Shown: positions 18,994-28,232, counted from the first letter of the stretch. The stretch: 64,000 bases of DNA from Posidoniimonas corsicana (GCF_007859765.1 NZ_SIHJ01000001.1:372767-436766), one strand, 5' to 3'. Notes: generated by a model from the sequence alone, not told the origin. Numbers and translations: made by a program.

Positions 18994-21372
18994 ATGAGTA
19001 GAGCTAGGGTGGTCTCAGCAGCGGTTGTGACCCTCGTCGGCGCAGCGCTTGGTGCGACGGTCGGCGTGTGCCACGCAGCAGCTGCGGACTCAGAATCGGC
19101 AGTCCCATACTTCATCGATCCGGCGTCGCCGCCCAGCGAGCCGATGACGCTCTGGTACCGACAGCCGGCTCGCGACTGGGAGAGGGAGGCGCTGCCTGTA
19201 GGGAACGGGCGGCTCGCCGCCATGGTGTTTGGAGGGGTGAACTCCGAGCGGATTCAGTTCAACGAGGAAACCGTCTGGGATGGAGAGCCGACCGACTACA
19301 CCAACCCAGCGGCGAAGGATGCGTTGCCAACGGTGCAACGCCTGCTGTTCGAAGGGAAGAACGCCGAGGCGACCCGCCTGGCCAAGATGGAGATGATGGG
19401 GCGACCGTTCAGGATTAAGTCTTACCAGACGCTAGGCGATCTGCATCTCGACTTTCCGGATGTCGAGGTGGTCTCGAACTACCGCCGCAGCCTGAACCTT
19501 GCGAACGCGACCAGTCGGGTGCAGTACACGGCAGACGGCGTAACCTACAGCCGCGAGGTGTTCGCCAGCTCGCCCGATCAGGTGATCGTCATCGCCCTCA
19601 AGGCGGACCAGCCCGGAAGGATCAGTTTCAGCGCGACCCTGGCCCGCGAAGGGGCGACGATATCATCTGAGTCAGGGCGGCTGATCCTGCGGGGAAAGCT
19701 AGGCGTGCGATACGAGGCGCAGCTCGCGCCGAGAATCCGTGGTGGGCAAGTGGACTGCCGTGACGGCAGGCTTGAAGTCTCGGGCGCCGATGAAGCGGTG
19801 CTGCTGCTGGTCGGGGCAAGCAGCTACAACAACGCGAGCGACATCTCTGGCGACCCCACCGAGCGTTGCGACGCGGTCCTTCGCGCGGTCGGCAACAAAC
19901 CTCTTGAGCGGCTGCGTTCCGCACACGTCGCAGACTACCATCGACTATTCAACCGGGTGCGGCTGGACCTGGGCGGGGCCGTTGCGCCGAACGTGGCGAC
20001 CGACGAGCGGCTCAACGCCGTGAAGCAAGGCGCGGCCGACCGACGGCTCGAAGAGCTGTACTTTCAATTCGGCCGCTACCTGCTGATCAGCAGTTCGCGT
20101 CCGGGCTGCCTCCCGGCCAACCTGCAAGGAAAGTGGTGCGATGCGTACAAAGCCCCCTGGAACAGCGACTACCACTTCAATATCAACTTCCAGATGAACT
20201 ACTGGCTGGCCCAGAGCTGTAACTTGGCCGAGTGCCATCTGCCCTACTTCGACTATCTCGAGAGCCTGGCGCCTTTTGGTGAGAAAACGGCCCGGGTTCA
20301 CTACGGGGCGGACGGCTGGGTAGTCCACCACCTCTCGGACATTTTTGGGATGGCGGCGCCAGCCGACGGTGTGCACGGCGTCTGGCCTATGGGAGCGGCG
20401 TGGGCGGTGCGTGACCTGCTCGAGCACTACCGGTTCAATGGGGACCGCGAGTTTTTGGTCGAACGGGCGTACCCCATGATGAAGGGCGCCGCCCTGTTCC
20501 TGCTCGACTTCTTGGTGGTGGCCCCGCCGGGCACGCCAGCGGCTGGCAGGCTCGTTACCAACCCGTCTCATTCGCCGGAGAACTCGTTTATCAAGGCCGA
20601 CGGCACGGTCTCCGAGTTTACCTACGCCGCGACGATGGACCTGCAGATCGTGCACGACCTGTTTAGCGGGGTGCTCGAGGCAAACCACGCCATCGACCCG
20701 TCCGGCGATTTCGATCCGGCGTTCAGATCGCGGATCGAAGCCGCCCTGTCGAACCTGCAGCCGCTGCAGGTTAGCCAATCAACCGGCCGACTGATGGAAT
20801 GGGTGGAGGACTACCAGGAGAAGGACCCACGGCACCGGCACACATCGCACCTCTTCGGGCTGCACCCGGGTCAGCAGATCACCGCATCCGGCACGCCCGA
20901 GCTGTTCGAGGCGGCGCGGAGGACGCTCGAGGCGCGGGGCGACCGCGGGACCGGCTGGAGCATGGCCTGGAAAGTCAACTTCTGGGCCCGGCTTCATGAC
21001 GGCGACCACGCCCACCTGCTGCTCATGAACCTTCTGCGCAAGAACACGCTCAGCAACCTCTTCGACAGCCATCCCCCCTTCCAGATCGATGGCAACTTTG
21101 GCGGCGCGGCGGCGGTTGCGGAGATGCTTCTCCAGAGCCACGAGGGTGAGCTGCACCTGCTACCGGCCCTGCCGTCGGCTTGGCCAGCGGGGTCGATCGA
21201 AGGGCTTCGCGCACGGGGCGGATTCGAGGTCGACATGCACTGGGCAGACCACAAGCTCACCCGCGCGGTCATCCGTGCGTCGCGCCCAGGGGACCTTAAG
21301 GCAAGATACGGCACGCAGGCCGTGGCGGCCCACCTCGCGACCGGAGAGTCCTACCAATGGGAATTCGACTAG
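18994..21372 (+). CDS. Alpha-L-fucosidase/alpha-L-galactosidase, glycoside hydrolase family 95
   Basis: The start is ATG 18994, preceded by AAAGGA and followed by a signal peptide ending near CHA-AA; an in-frame extension to 18829 is rejected for lacking both. The protein has 792 residues. Family features appear in order: an N-terminal sandwich with [15 protein letters not shown] and [11 protein letters not shown], then an (alpha/alpha)6 barrel with [29 protein letters not shown] (whose Glu lies in the expected catalytic region), [13 protein letters not shown] and [20 protein letters not shown]95 enzymes remove alpha-1,2-fucose or alpha-galactose by inversion. It is divergent from the oxidoreductase/GH29/GH141-like group, and together they form a fucose-glycan locus. 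Confidence 0.94.
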   Translation: MSRARVVSAAVVTLVGAALGATVGVCHAAAADSESAVPYFIDPASPPSEPMTLWYRQPARDWEREALPVGNGRLAAMVFGGVNSERIQFNEETVWDGEPTDYTNPAAKDALPTVQRLLFEGKNAEATRLAKMEMMGRPFRIKSYQTLGDLHLDFPDVEVVSNYRRSLNLANATSRVQYTADGVTYSREVFASSPDQVIVIALKADQPGRISFSATLAREGATISSESGRLILRGKLGVRYEAQLAPRIRGGQVDCRDGRLEVSGADEAVLLLVGASSYNNASDISGDPTERCDAVLRAVGNKPLERLRSAHVADYHRLFNRVRLDLGGAVAPNVATDERLNAVKQGAADRRLEELYFQFGRYLLISSSRPGCLPANLQGKWCDAYKAPWNSDYHFNINFQMNYWLAQSCNLAECHLPYFDYLESLAPFGEKTARVHYGADGWVVHHLSDIFGMAAPADGVHGVWPMGAAWAVRDLLEHYRFNGDREFLVERAYPMMKGAALFLLDFLVVAPPGTPAAGRLVTNPSHSPENSFIKADGTVSEFTYAATMDLQIVHDLFSGVLEANHAIDPSGDFDPAFRSRIEAALSNLQPLQVSQSTGRLMEWVEDYQEKDPRHRHTSHLFGLHPGQQITASGTPELFEAARRTLEARGDRGTGWSMAWKVNFWARLHDGDHAHLLLMNLLRKNTLSNLFDSHPPFQIDGNFGGAAAVAEMLLQSHEGELHLLPALPSAWPAGSIEGLRARGGFEVDMHWADHKLTRAVIRASRPGDLKARYGTQAVAAHLATGESYQWEFD

Positions 21373-21689
21373 TGGTGCGTAGCCCCCCGCGTGAGGTCCG
21401 AGGGCACGCAGCGATGCTCGGCGGTGCGCAACGCTCCCTCACGGTTGCGAGGGATGCTCGGCGAGCTGACCACGGCCGAAGCCTTCGCTGTCGCCCTTAA
21501 GTCAACTTGCTCTTATGGGCCAGGGGCGTTTTGGGCTGCAATGACACTTACCCCTTCGACACGCCACGGTCCCCGCGAGATAAACTTGCTGCCCATCTCA
21601 ACCTGCCAGCCCTGCCCGCTGACTCAGACCACTCAGGCATGCGAACCATAGGTAGCACTGCGGCTGCCGGATCGCAGCCGTATCCATTA

Positions 21690-21925
21690 GAAACCGGCCA
21701 CCCGGAGCGATCTAATAGTAGGCGGGGACAGCTCTACCGCCGCGTGTTCAGCCGCTCAGAGAGGACGTAGTAGAGTCCGCCTCTCGCGGACGAAATCGGA
21801 CAAGACCCTCCCCCGGCTCCACCTGGGGTCCGCTGTAAGTCGCTATTGCAAAACGACTTAAGCGGAATGGCCAGGAGAAGTGCGGTCCGAGTTTTGTCCG
21901 CTTCGCGCGTGTTTTCGGACAAAAC
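21690..21925. repeat. Composite non-coding element, copy 1 (conserved box plus hairpins)
   Basis: Parts in order: box A at 21690-21727, beginning GAAACCGGCCACCC and ending AGGCGGGG; hairpin B at 21775-21791 (GTCCGC/GCGGAC, 5-nt loop); an extra hairpin at 21829-21866; hairpin C at 21891-21925 (GTTTTGTCCG/CGGACAAAAC, perfect 10-bp stem, 15-nt loop). Box A, a hairpin B and a hairpin C recur in the same order at 44204-44439, again between two convergent genes. That argues for one repeat family rather than chance. A role at 3' ends (termination or transcript protection) or a small mobile repeat are both possible; neither is demonstrated. Confidence 0.6.
21829..21866. terminator. Strong hairpin with one bulged base, possible bidirectional terminator
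   Basis: TCCGCT at 21829-21834 pairs with AGCGGA at 21861-21866, and TAAGTCG at 21836-21842 pairs with CGACTTA at 21854-21860. This leaves one bulged G and an 11-nt loop, a 13-bp stem in all. It lies between convergent genes, but no U-rich tail follows on either strand, so an intrinsic terminator is only one option. Confidence 0.4.
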
Positions 21926-21989
21926 CTCATTGGCCGAAACCAATGCGGGCGCAGCGCCCGGGTTTGATGCGCGGGCGGGCGGATGAGGG

Positions 21990-23417
21990 CTAGGGGGCGG
22001 GAGACGGCACGGGGGGCTGATCGCCGGTCCTGGTCATCAGGAAGTCGACGATCTGGGTGAGCTCTGCGGAGGTGATGCTGCTGGCGAAGGCGGGCATGTT
22101 GTAGCCGCCGTTGTTGATGCGGACGATCAGGTCGTCGCGGGTGAGCTGCTGCCCGATGGTCGACAGGTCGGGGCCGCGGTGGCCACCCGATCCGGAGATC
22201 GCGTGGCAGTACAGGCAGCTCTTGGAATGGACCAGCTGGGCGCCGTTGAACACCGGCCCCTCGGTCGCGCCGATGACGCTGGGCGCCAGTTCTGGCACGT
22301 CGAAGTCGGGTGACCAGGGCTTACGGTAGCCGTAGGCGGTGAGCACCACGAAGCCGGCCGACGCGGCGATCACGATGCCGACGGCCCAGGGGCGCTTGCT
22401 CGGCGCCCGGTGGCCTTTGTTGGAGAGCAGCGGCAGGCAGAACAACGCCAGGAACCCGAGTACCGGCACGCCGAGGATGAACCAGACCTCCAGCGCGGGG
22501 GGCAGCAGCGACAGCACCGCGAAGTACCACCAGAAGTACCAGTCGGGCATCGGGTTGGAGTGCACGTTGGCGGGGCTGGGCGCCGCGTCGAGCGCGGGCG
22601 GGCCGAACACGAGCGCGCAGCCGACGATCACCGCCCCGACGAACGCCGAGAACACCACGTCGCGCCACATCGCGGTGGGCCAGAACGACACGCCGGTCTC
22701 GCGCAGGCGGGCCTCGTAGGCCGGCTTGTAGGTGGTGGGGTCGACCGGCTGGTTGACGTCGGGCATCTCGGACACGCCGTGCCGGAACAGCAGGAACAGG
22801 TGCAGGCCGACGCCGGCGATCACCACGCCCGGCAGCACGAACACGTGGTAGACGAAGAAGCGGGTCAGCGTCGAGCCGCCCACGGTCTCGCCGCCTAGCA
22901 GGAAGTGGGAGATGGCCGGCCCGACGATCGGCGCGCGGGAGGCCATCTCGGTCGCGACGAACACGGACCAGACGCCGTTGGCGTCCCAGCGGAGCAGCTG
23001 GCCGGTGAACGCCATGCCGAGCACCGCGAACAGCAGCACCACGCCGGTCATCCAGTTGAGCTCGCGGGGGTACTTGTATGCCGCGTGCAGGTAGACCTGC
23101 GCGAGGTGGATCGCCACAAGCATGATCATCGCCGAGGCGCCGTACGCGTGCATGCCGCGGAGCACCGATCCGAACGGGGCTTCCTCGGTGATGTACCGCA
23201 GGCTGGCGTAGGCCAGGTCGCCGCCGGGCACGTAGGCCATCGCCAGGCACACCCCGGAGCAGACCTGCACGATGAACGCGGTGAGCGTGGCGCTGCCGAA
23301 CACATACCACCAGCGGGCGTCACGCGGCACGGTGTGGCCGATGATCGGCAGGATGCAATCGGTGAATCCGAGGCGGCTGTCGATCCAGTCCCACGATTTT
23401 TTGAGGAGCGGAATCAT
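21990..23417 (-). CDS. Cytochrome b fused to a c-type heme domain (bc complex, QcrB-like)
   Basis: This 475-residue integral membrane protein is the quinol-oxidising core of a bc complex. Heme b ligands are visible as His90/His104 (13 residues between) and His191/His206 (14 between, the b6f-like spacing). The Qo-site signature is PDWY at 291-294 instead of the commoner PEWY. After the last helix a c-type domain follows, with CLYCH at 401-405 and a distal Met in GGYNMPAF. The gene therefore carries its own cytochrome c function, and no separate c1 gene is present. It is the last gene of the leftward operon, 7 bp after the Rieske stop. Confidence 0.93.
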   Translation of the reverse strand: MIPLLKKSWDWIDSRLGFTDCILPIIGHTVPRDARWWYVFGSATLTAFIVQVCSGVCLAMAYVPGGDLAYASLRYITEEAPFGSVLRGMHAYGASAMIMLVAIHLAQVYLHAAYKYPRELNWMTGVVLLFAVLGMAFTGQLLRWDANGVWSVFVATEMASRAPIVGPAISHFLLGGETVGGSTLTRFFVYHVFVLPGVVIAGVGLHLFLLFRHGVSEMPDVNQPVDPTTYKPAYEARLRETGVSFWPTAMWRDVVFSAFVGAVIVGCALVFGPPALDAAPSPANVHSNPMPDWYFWWYFAVLSLLPPALEVWFILGVPVLGFLALFCLPLLSNKGHRAPSKRPWAVGIVIAASAGFVVLTAYGYRKPWSPDFDVPELAPSVIGATEGPVFNGAQLVHSKSCLYCHAISGSGGHRGPDLSTIGQQLTRDDLIVRINNGGYNMPAFASSITSAELTQIVDFLMTRTGDQPPVPSPAP

Positions 23418-23424
23418 GCGGGTG

Positions 23425-23964
23425 CTAGACGTCCTCGAGCGTGATGGTCGTCGTCAGTGGGACGGCCGCCGTGTGGATCTCGACCTGCCCGTCGCGGACG
23501 CGGGTGCGGTAGCGGTAGAGCGGCTCGGGCGGCGGCCCGCCGGCTACCGTGCCGTCGCTGTAGTAGACGCCGCCGTGGCAGGGGCACATGAACAGGCTCG
23601 CCTTCTCGACCCAGCGGACCGGGCAGCCGAGGTGGCGGCAGTTGATGGCGAACGCGGTGAAACGCTGGTCGTCCTCGCGACGCAGCCAGGCGGCCGTCTT
23701 GGCGGTGACGCCGGCCCACAGGCGGGGCGAGGGGTCCTCGAACTCCACCAGCACGGTGCCGCCCTGCTGGAACTTGTCGACGGCGCCCACCGCACGCCAC
23801 CGGTGCGGTGCCCGGCGGAAGAGCGGCGCCAGCACGAAGCCGAGTCCGGGCGTTGCGATCATGGCGCCGATCGCCGCGGACAGGCCAATCGACAGCTTGG
23901 CCTGGAACGACCGCCGGTCTTCTTGCTCGCAGCAGCACTTGGACGGGGCGTTGGGGTCGTTCAA
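23425..23964 (-). CDS. Rieske 2Fe-2S protein of the bc complex
   Basis: TTG 23964 is preferred as start: it overlaps the TGA of the preceding gene by 4 nt (TTGA), matching the ATGA and GTGA couplings elsewhere in this operon. It gives 179 residues. One membrane anchor lies at about 24-48. The cluster motifs are CRHLGC (Cys109, His111, Cys114) and CPCH (Cys127, Cys129, His130), so both Cys/His pairs and the disulfide cysteines are intact. A Cys-rich stretch near the N-terminus (SKCCCEQED) is unusual. The protein passes electrons from quinol to the c-heme domain of the cytochrome b-c fusion. Confidence 0.9.
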   Translation of the reverse strand: MNDPNAPSKCCCEQEDRRSFQAKLSIGLSAAIGAMIATPGLGFVLAPLFRRAPHRWRAVGAVDKFQQGGTVLVEFEDPSPRLWAGVTAKTAAWLRREDDQRFTAFAINCRHLGCPVRWVEKASLFMCPCHGGVYYSDGTVAGGPPPEPLYRYRTRVRDGQVEIHTAAVPLTTTITLEDV

Positions 23965-24191
23965 CGGTTGGCCTCCCAGACGAGGACGATCTCGTGAATC
24001 CAGCTCTTCAGAGACCACGCAACCAGGCCAACACCGGCGACCGACATGAACCACATGGCGTTGATGTTGAACGTCAGCGCCATCAGCCCCCAGAAGGTCA
24101 TCGCCACGCCCATCGCCATCGCGATCGGCGCGTAGGTGGGGCAGGGCGGCGGGGCGGCTTCCGGCTTGGTAGGTGGGTCAGGCGCTGGCAC
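23961..24191 (-). CDS. Small membrane protein of the oxidase/bc operon
   Basis: This 76-residue protein from GTG 24191 has a Pro-rich start and two hydrophobic segments (APIAMAMGVAMTFWGLMAL and WFMSVAGVGLVAWSL), ending in a charged tail. It starts 3 bp after the CtaG stop and its own stop overlaps the Rieske start, so it is translated as part of the operon. Position and size suggest a subunit-IV-like accessory polypeptide of the oxidase, but no residue pattern confirms that. Confidence 0.7.
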   Translation of the reverse strand: MPAPDPPTKPEAAPPPCPTYAPIAMAMGVAMTFWGLMALTFNINAMWFMSVAGVGLVAWSLKSWIHEIVLVWEANR

Positions 24192-24194
24192 GAC

Positions 24195-25004
24195 TTAGAC
24201 TCCATTGTTAGCGGCCGGGGCCAGTTGATTCGGCTGCGGTTCGTGGGCCGCGTACCAGCGGCCCAGCAGGCCGATGATGGCGCCAATGTACAGCACACAC
24301 GGGGGCGCCCACATCAGCAGCCCGCCGATGTGCTGATCGATGCCCGGCGTCAGCCCGGCGTTGTAGAGCGAGTTCATGATGCCGATGCGATCGGCCGGGT
24401 TGGCGAACGCCGGGCAGACCGACAGCGGCGCGAACGTGATGTAGACGCCCAGCAGCGTGCAGCCGAGGCACGCGGAGAACAGGTAGCCGATGCCGCTCAG
24501 CGGCGGCATGCGGTAGCGCTCGCACGGCGCGTAGATCGGCCACCAGAATGCGATGCCGGACGCGACGAGCGAGCAGTCTCGCAGGACGCCGACCGCCGGG
24601 TTCAGCGCGGCGGTGCTGCAGAGCTGCGGCACGTGCCAGAACCACATGGCGCCCACGCCGCAGACCCAGCCGAAGGGCGCTGTGGCGAGCAGCCGCCCGA
24701 CGCGGTCAGGCAGCGGACGGTTGAAGGAGCGTTCGGCGGCTTGGCTCGGCAGGGCGAGCAGCAGGCACGCCGGCACGACCAGCAGCAGCACCAAGTGCTG
24801 CACCATGTGGGCGCTGAACAGGTAGCCTTCGGCCAGCACGCCGACGGGCGAGACAAACGCCAGGACCAGGAGCCCCAGGCCGACAAGCAAAATCGCAAGT
24901 TGTCCGCGGCTGCGACCGACCGACGCTGCGAGGTAGGCCAGCAGCAGCACGGCCGCCGCTGCCCACACGGGCGATGTCCAGCACCACAGTTTGCCGTCGG
25001 TCAT
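24195..25004 (-). CDS. ctaG: CtaG-type cytochrome c oxidase assembly membrane protein (caa3 family)
   Basis: ATG 25004 overlaps the stop of the CtaD-CtaE gene (ATGA), which fixes the start; the frame is open further upstream but lies inside that gene. The 269-residue product has about seven membrane helices. Family-typical phrases are SAHMVQHLVLLLVVPACLLL, GAMWFWHVPQL and TPGIDQHIGGLLMW, whose His and Met residues are candidate copper or heme contacts. Proteins of this family (DUF1404/CtaG of Bacillus) support assembly of caa3 oxidase. Its place between the oxidase and bc genes agrees. Confidence 0.88.
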   Translation of the reverse strand: MTDGKLWCWTSPVWAAAAVLLLAYLAASVGRSRGQLAILLVGLGLLVLAFVSPVGVLAEGYLFSAHMVQHLVLLLVVPACLLLALPSQAAERSFNRPLPDRVGRLLATAPFGWVCGVGAMWFWHVPQLCSTAALNPAVGVLRDCSLVASGIAFWWPIYAPCERYRMPPLSGIGYLFSACLGCTLLGVYITFAPLSVCPAFANPADRIGIMNSLYNAGLTPGIDQHIGGLLMWAPPCVLYIGAIIGLLGRWYAAHEPQPNQLAPAANNGV

Positions 25005-27232
25005 AGCCGGAACGCCCCCAGGTAGATGATCGCGAACACCAACACCCAAACCACGTCGACAAAATGCCAGTAGACCCCGATGGCGGAGTACGGACCGGAC
25101 TGCGGCTGGCGGACATGGCCGCCCCGGTCCAGCGCGCACATGATCCCCAGAGCAACCAGGCCGGCCGCCACATGCAGCGCATGAAACCCGGTGACCGTGA
25201 AGAACGTCGAGGCGAACAGGTTGCTCGCCACGTTGACCCCGCCGGACAGCAGCCCGGCGTACTCCCACGCCTGACCGCACAGGAAGACAATGCCCAGCGC
25301 GATGGTCGCCGTGAGCCACTTGGTGAACTCCGCCTGGCGGCCTGCTCGCAGGGCGCGTTCAGAAAGCCAGAAGGTCACGCTGCTGGCGAGCAGGAAGACA
25401 CTAAACGTGGCCGTGCGGGGAACGTTCAGGACCGACTGGGCGGTGGGGCCGTCCTGTTGCTCGCCGGAGTTGAACACGACGTACGCCACCAGCAGCATCA
25501 CGAAGAACACCGCCTCGGAGGCGACAAACGCCCAGACGCACACCGCGGCCCGGTTGGGGCGGGCGCCGCGGTCGGGGGGAGTTGGGTCGGACTTCCAGTC
25601 GGCGTGTTCCGGGTGCTGCTGATCCCACACCGGCCGCCGACTCTGGATCTCCGGCAGCGGCCCAACGAAGTTTTCTTCTGGCGGCGGGGAAGCGGTCGAC
25701 CACTCCAGCGTGAAGGCGTCCCAGGGGTTGTCGCCCGCGGGCGGGCCGAGGCGGAGGCTCCTTACCACGTTCCACACCAGCACCAGGGTGCCGGCCGCCA
25801 TGAACACGACCGACGCGGAAGAGATCCCGTTGAGCAGCGCCCAGCCGGGGTGGTCCGCGTAGGTGTAGACCCGCCGCGGCATGCCCATGGCGCCGAGGAA
25901 GTGCTGCACCATGAACGTGCCGTTGAACCCGACCAGCCACAGCCAGAATTGCCACCGCCCGAGCCGCTCGTCGAGCATCCGGCCGGTGATCTTGGGGAAC
26001 CAGTAGTAGGTCGCGGCGAAGATGGCGAACACGATGCCGCCGATCAGCACGTAGTGAAAGTGGGCGACCACGAAGTAGGTGTCGGTCATCTGCCAGTCGA
26101 TCGGGACCGCGGCGAACATCACGCCGGTCAGGCCGCCGATAACGAACTGGATGAGGAACGCGATCGCGAACAGCATCGCCGTGGTCAGGCGGATCGCGCC
26201 GCCCCACATGGTCGCGGTCCAGTTGAAGATCTTCACGCCGGTGGGCAGCGCAATCAGCATGGTCATCGCCGAGAAGAAGATGTTCGCGCTCGACCCCAGC
26301 CCGACGGCGAACATGTGGTGGGCCCACACCCCGTAACTCAGCAGCAGGATCACCGTCGACGACCCGGCCACAAATGCATAGCCATAGATCGGCTTGCGGG
26401 AGAAGACCGGGATCACCTCGGAGATCATGGCGAACGCCGGCAAAGCGAATACGTAGACCTCTGGGTGACCGAAGATCCAGAAGAAGTGCTGCCACAGCAG
26501 CGCCGAGCCGCCCCGCGCCGGCTCGAAGAACGCGGCGCCCAGCCAGCGGTCGACGCACAACAGCGCGAGCGCCGAGTTCAGCGGCGGGATGGTCACCACG
26601 ATCAGCATCGCCTGCATCAGCATGATCCAGACAAACAGCGGCACGCGCTGCAGGCTCATCCCCGGCGCGCGCAGGCAGAGCACGGTGGCGATGATATTGA
26701 TGGCGCCGGCCACCGACCCGATTCCCATCACCACCAGGCCGACAATCCAGTAGTCGACGCCCGGGCCCAGGCTGTAGGGCTTGGTCGACAGCGGCGCGTA
26801 GGAGAACCAGCCCGCGTCGGGCGCCGAGCCGGTGAGGAAGCTGAAGTACAGCAGGAACCCGCCGAACGGCAGCATCCAGAAGCTCATCGCGTTGAGCCGC
26901 GGGAACGCCACGTCCCGCGCGCCGATCATCAGCGGCGTCAGGTAGTTGGAGAACCCTGTGAAGACTGGCATGCCCACCAGGAACACCATCGTTGTGCCGT
27001 GCATGGTGAACATCTGGTTGAACGTCTGGGGCGACAAGAACATGTTGTTTGGCGTCGCCAGCTGGATGCGGATCAGGATCGCCTCGATGCCGCCGACCAC
27101 CAGGAAGAAGACCGCGAGCAGGATGTAGAGCACGCCGATCCGCTTGTGGTCGACCGTGGACACCCACGAGAGCAGGCCCGCGGACGCCCCGCCGTCGATG
27201 ACGTCGTGTTGTTCGGCGACGGCCGTGCTCAC
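25001..27232 (-). CDS. ctaD: Cytochrome c oxidase subunit I/III fusion (CtaD-CtaE)
   Basis: GTG 27232 overlaps the stop of ctaC (GTGA) and is the start; 743 residues. Residues 1 to about 530 are subunit I: MHGTTMVF (heme a ligand), FGHPEVY (Cu_B His, cross-linked Tyr and D-channel Glu, hence A1 type), WAHHMF (Cu_B His pair), LPTGVKIFNW (K-channel Thr and Lys) and AHFHYVL (heme ligands). After a linker (about 530-565), subunit III follows with five helices (CVWAFVASEAVFFVMLL, GFHALHVAAG, YWHFVDVVW). Fused I/III subunits are known from some caa3 oxidases. The complex reduces O2 to water and pumps protons. Confidence 0.95.
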   Translation of the reverse strand: MSTAVAEQHDVIDGGASAGLLSWVSTVDHKRIGVLYILLAVFFLVVGGIEAILIRIQLATPNNMFLSPQTFNQMFTMHGTTMVFLVGMPVFTGFSNYLTPLMIGARDVAFPRLNAMSFWMLPFGGFLLYFSFLTGSAPDAGWFSYAPLSTKPYSLGPGVDYWIVGLVVMGIGSVAGAINIIATVLCLRAPGMSLQRVPLFVWIMLMQAMLIVVTIPPLNSALALLCVDRWLGAAFFEPARGGSALLWQHFFWIFGHPEVYVFALPAFAMISEVIPVFSRKPIYGYAFVAGSSTVILLLSYGVWAHHMFAVGLGSSANIFFSAMTMLIALPTGVKIFNWTATMWGGAIRLTTAMLFAIAFLIQFVIGGLTGVMFAAVPIDWQMTDTYFVVAHFHYVLIGGIVFAIFAATYYWFPKITGRMLDERLGRWQFWLWLVGFNGTFMVQHFLGAMGMPRRVYTYADHPGWALLNGISSASVVFMAAGTLVLVWNVVRSLRLGPPAGDNPWDAFTLEWSTASPPPEENFVGPLPEIQSRRPVWDQQHPEHADWKSDPTPPDRGARPNRAAVCVWAFVASEAVFFVMLLVAYVVFNSGEQQDGPTAQSVLNVPRTATFSVFLLASSVTFWLSERALRAGRQAEFTKWLTATIALGIVFLCGQAWEYAGLLSGGVNVASNLFASTFFTVTGFHALHVAAGLVALGIMCALDRGGHVRQPQSGPYSAIGVYWHFVDVVWVLVFAIIYLGAFRL

Positions 27233-28170
27233 TCGAGGGTCTCCAGGTACGCGACCAGCTGCCGAACGTGCGGTTCGGTGAGCCGGAAGTTGGGCATCTT
27301 GCACCCCGGCTTGATCGCCTGCGGGTCCGCTAGCCAGCGGGCGAGGTTCTCCGGGGAGTTCTCCAGGGCGCCGCCGGCCAGCTCCTTGCGGGATGCGATG
27401 TGGGACAGGTCGGGCCCGATGGTGGCTACAGCGCCGGTCCCGTTGATCGCGTGGCAGTTGACGCACGAGAGCGACCCGAACAGCCGCTGGCCTGCCGTGG
27501 CGTCGGCGCCGGCAGGGTCGGCGGGCGCGGCGAGCCGGGCGGATTCCCAAGCGGCGTACTCGCCGGGCGGCAGGGCGTACACCTTGAAGTTCATCCACGC
27601 GTGCTGTGTGCCGCAGAACTCGGAGCAGAGCCCCTGGTAGCCGCCGGGGTTGTTTGCCTCGAGCCAGATGAAATTGTCCCGCCCCGGGATGGCGTCCATC
27701 TTGCGGGCCAGCTGGGGAACCCAGAAGCTGTGGATCACGTCGGCCGACTGAAGCCGCACGCGGATTCTTTTGCCGACCGGGATGTAGATCTCGTTCGCGC
27801 TGACGATGCCGGACGCGTGGTGCCGGACCTCCCACCACCACTGGTGACCGATGACGGTGATCTCCGGCTCCGCCGACGCGTCGTGCGGTGAGTGGATCGC
27901 GGGCACGGCGTTGACCGTGAGGATCAGGTTGGCGCTGATGGCGGCGATCCAGACGACCACGATCGCAGGGCCCACCATCCAGTACATCTCGGACCGGGCG
28001 CTGCCGAACTCCTGGGTGGGAAGCTCGACACGCGACCGCCCCCGCCACAACGCGACGATGATCAGCACCGCCACCACCGTGAAGATCCCCGCGCTGATCA
28101 GCATCACCAGCCAGAACAGGTCAAAGATCGCCTGCGCCTGGGGGGATTCGGGGCGGAAGACCGGGAACAT
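27229..28170 (-). CDS. ctaC: Cytochrome c oxidase subunit II with C-terminal cytochrome c domain
   Basis: The start is ATG 28170 (313 residues); the open frame extends to 28440 but upstream residues are not protein-like. Two membrane helices (about 12-42 and 66-86) precede the Cu_A domain: His147 in VIHSFWVPQ, then Cys182, Cys186, His190 and Met193 in CSEFCGTQHAWM. A c-type domain follows, with CVNCH at 236-240 and a Met ligand in GCKMPNF. This is the subunit II architecture of caa3 oxidases, which accept electrons through their own heme. It couples to the CtaD-CtaE gene by a GTGA overlap. Confidence 0.95.
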   Translation of the reverse strand: MFPVFRPESPQAQAIFDLFWLVMLISAGIFTVVAVLIIVALWRGRSRVELPTQEFGSARSEMYWMVGPAIVVVWIAAISANLILTVNAVPAIHSPHDASAEPEITVIGHQWWWEVRHHASGIVSANEIYIPVGKRIRVRLQSADVIHSFWVPQLARKMDAIPGRDNFIWLEANNPGGYQGLCSEFCGTQHAWMNFKVYALPPGEYAAWESARLAAPADPAGADATAGQRLFGSLSCVNCHAINGTGAVATIGPDLSHIASRKELAGGALENSPENLARWLADPQAIKPGCKMPNFRLTEPHVRQLVAYLETLE

Positions 28171-28232
28171 TGTGCTGGCCGTCGGCGTGGTCGGTGCAAC
28201 GCGGCCCGCCACGGGCCGCGCACGCGGGGAGT

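Larger units (their letters stand above)
21373..21989. other. Convergent intergenic region carrying a composite repeat element
   Basis: This 617-bp region lies between the ends of GH95 and the cytochrome b gene, which point toward each other. The first 300 bp hold nothing recognisable beyond a weak CCCTC/GAGGG hairpin near 21436. The second half holds the element described at 21690-21925. No coding sequence is supported. Confidence 0.5.

Noticed and set aside
22339-23444. Plus-strand frames across the cytochrome b gene
   Set aside because: Antisense shadows of a gene with intact heme and Qo motifs.
24195-25319. Longer start for ctaG reaching into the oxidase gene
   Set aside because: The extra 105 residues would overlap CtaE-coding sequence; ATG 25004 with the ATGA overlap is the natural start.
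25064-27640. Open frame of 858 codons on the plus strand
   Set aside because: It lies opposite the CtaD-CtaE and ctaC genes, whose catalytic motifs are unmistakable; the antisense product is low-complexity Arg/His/Glu-rich and without homology signs.
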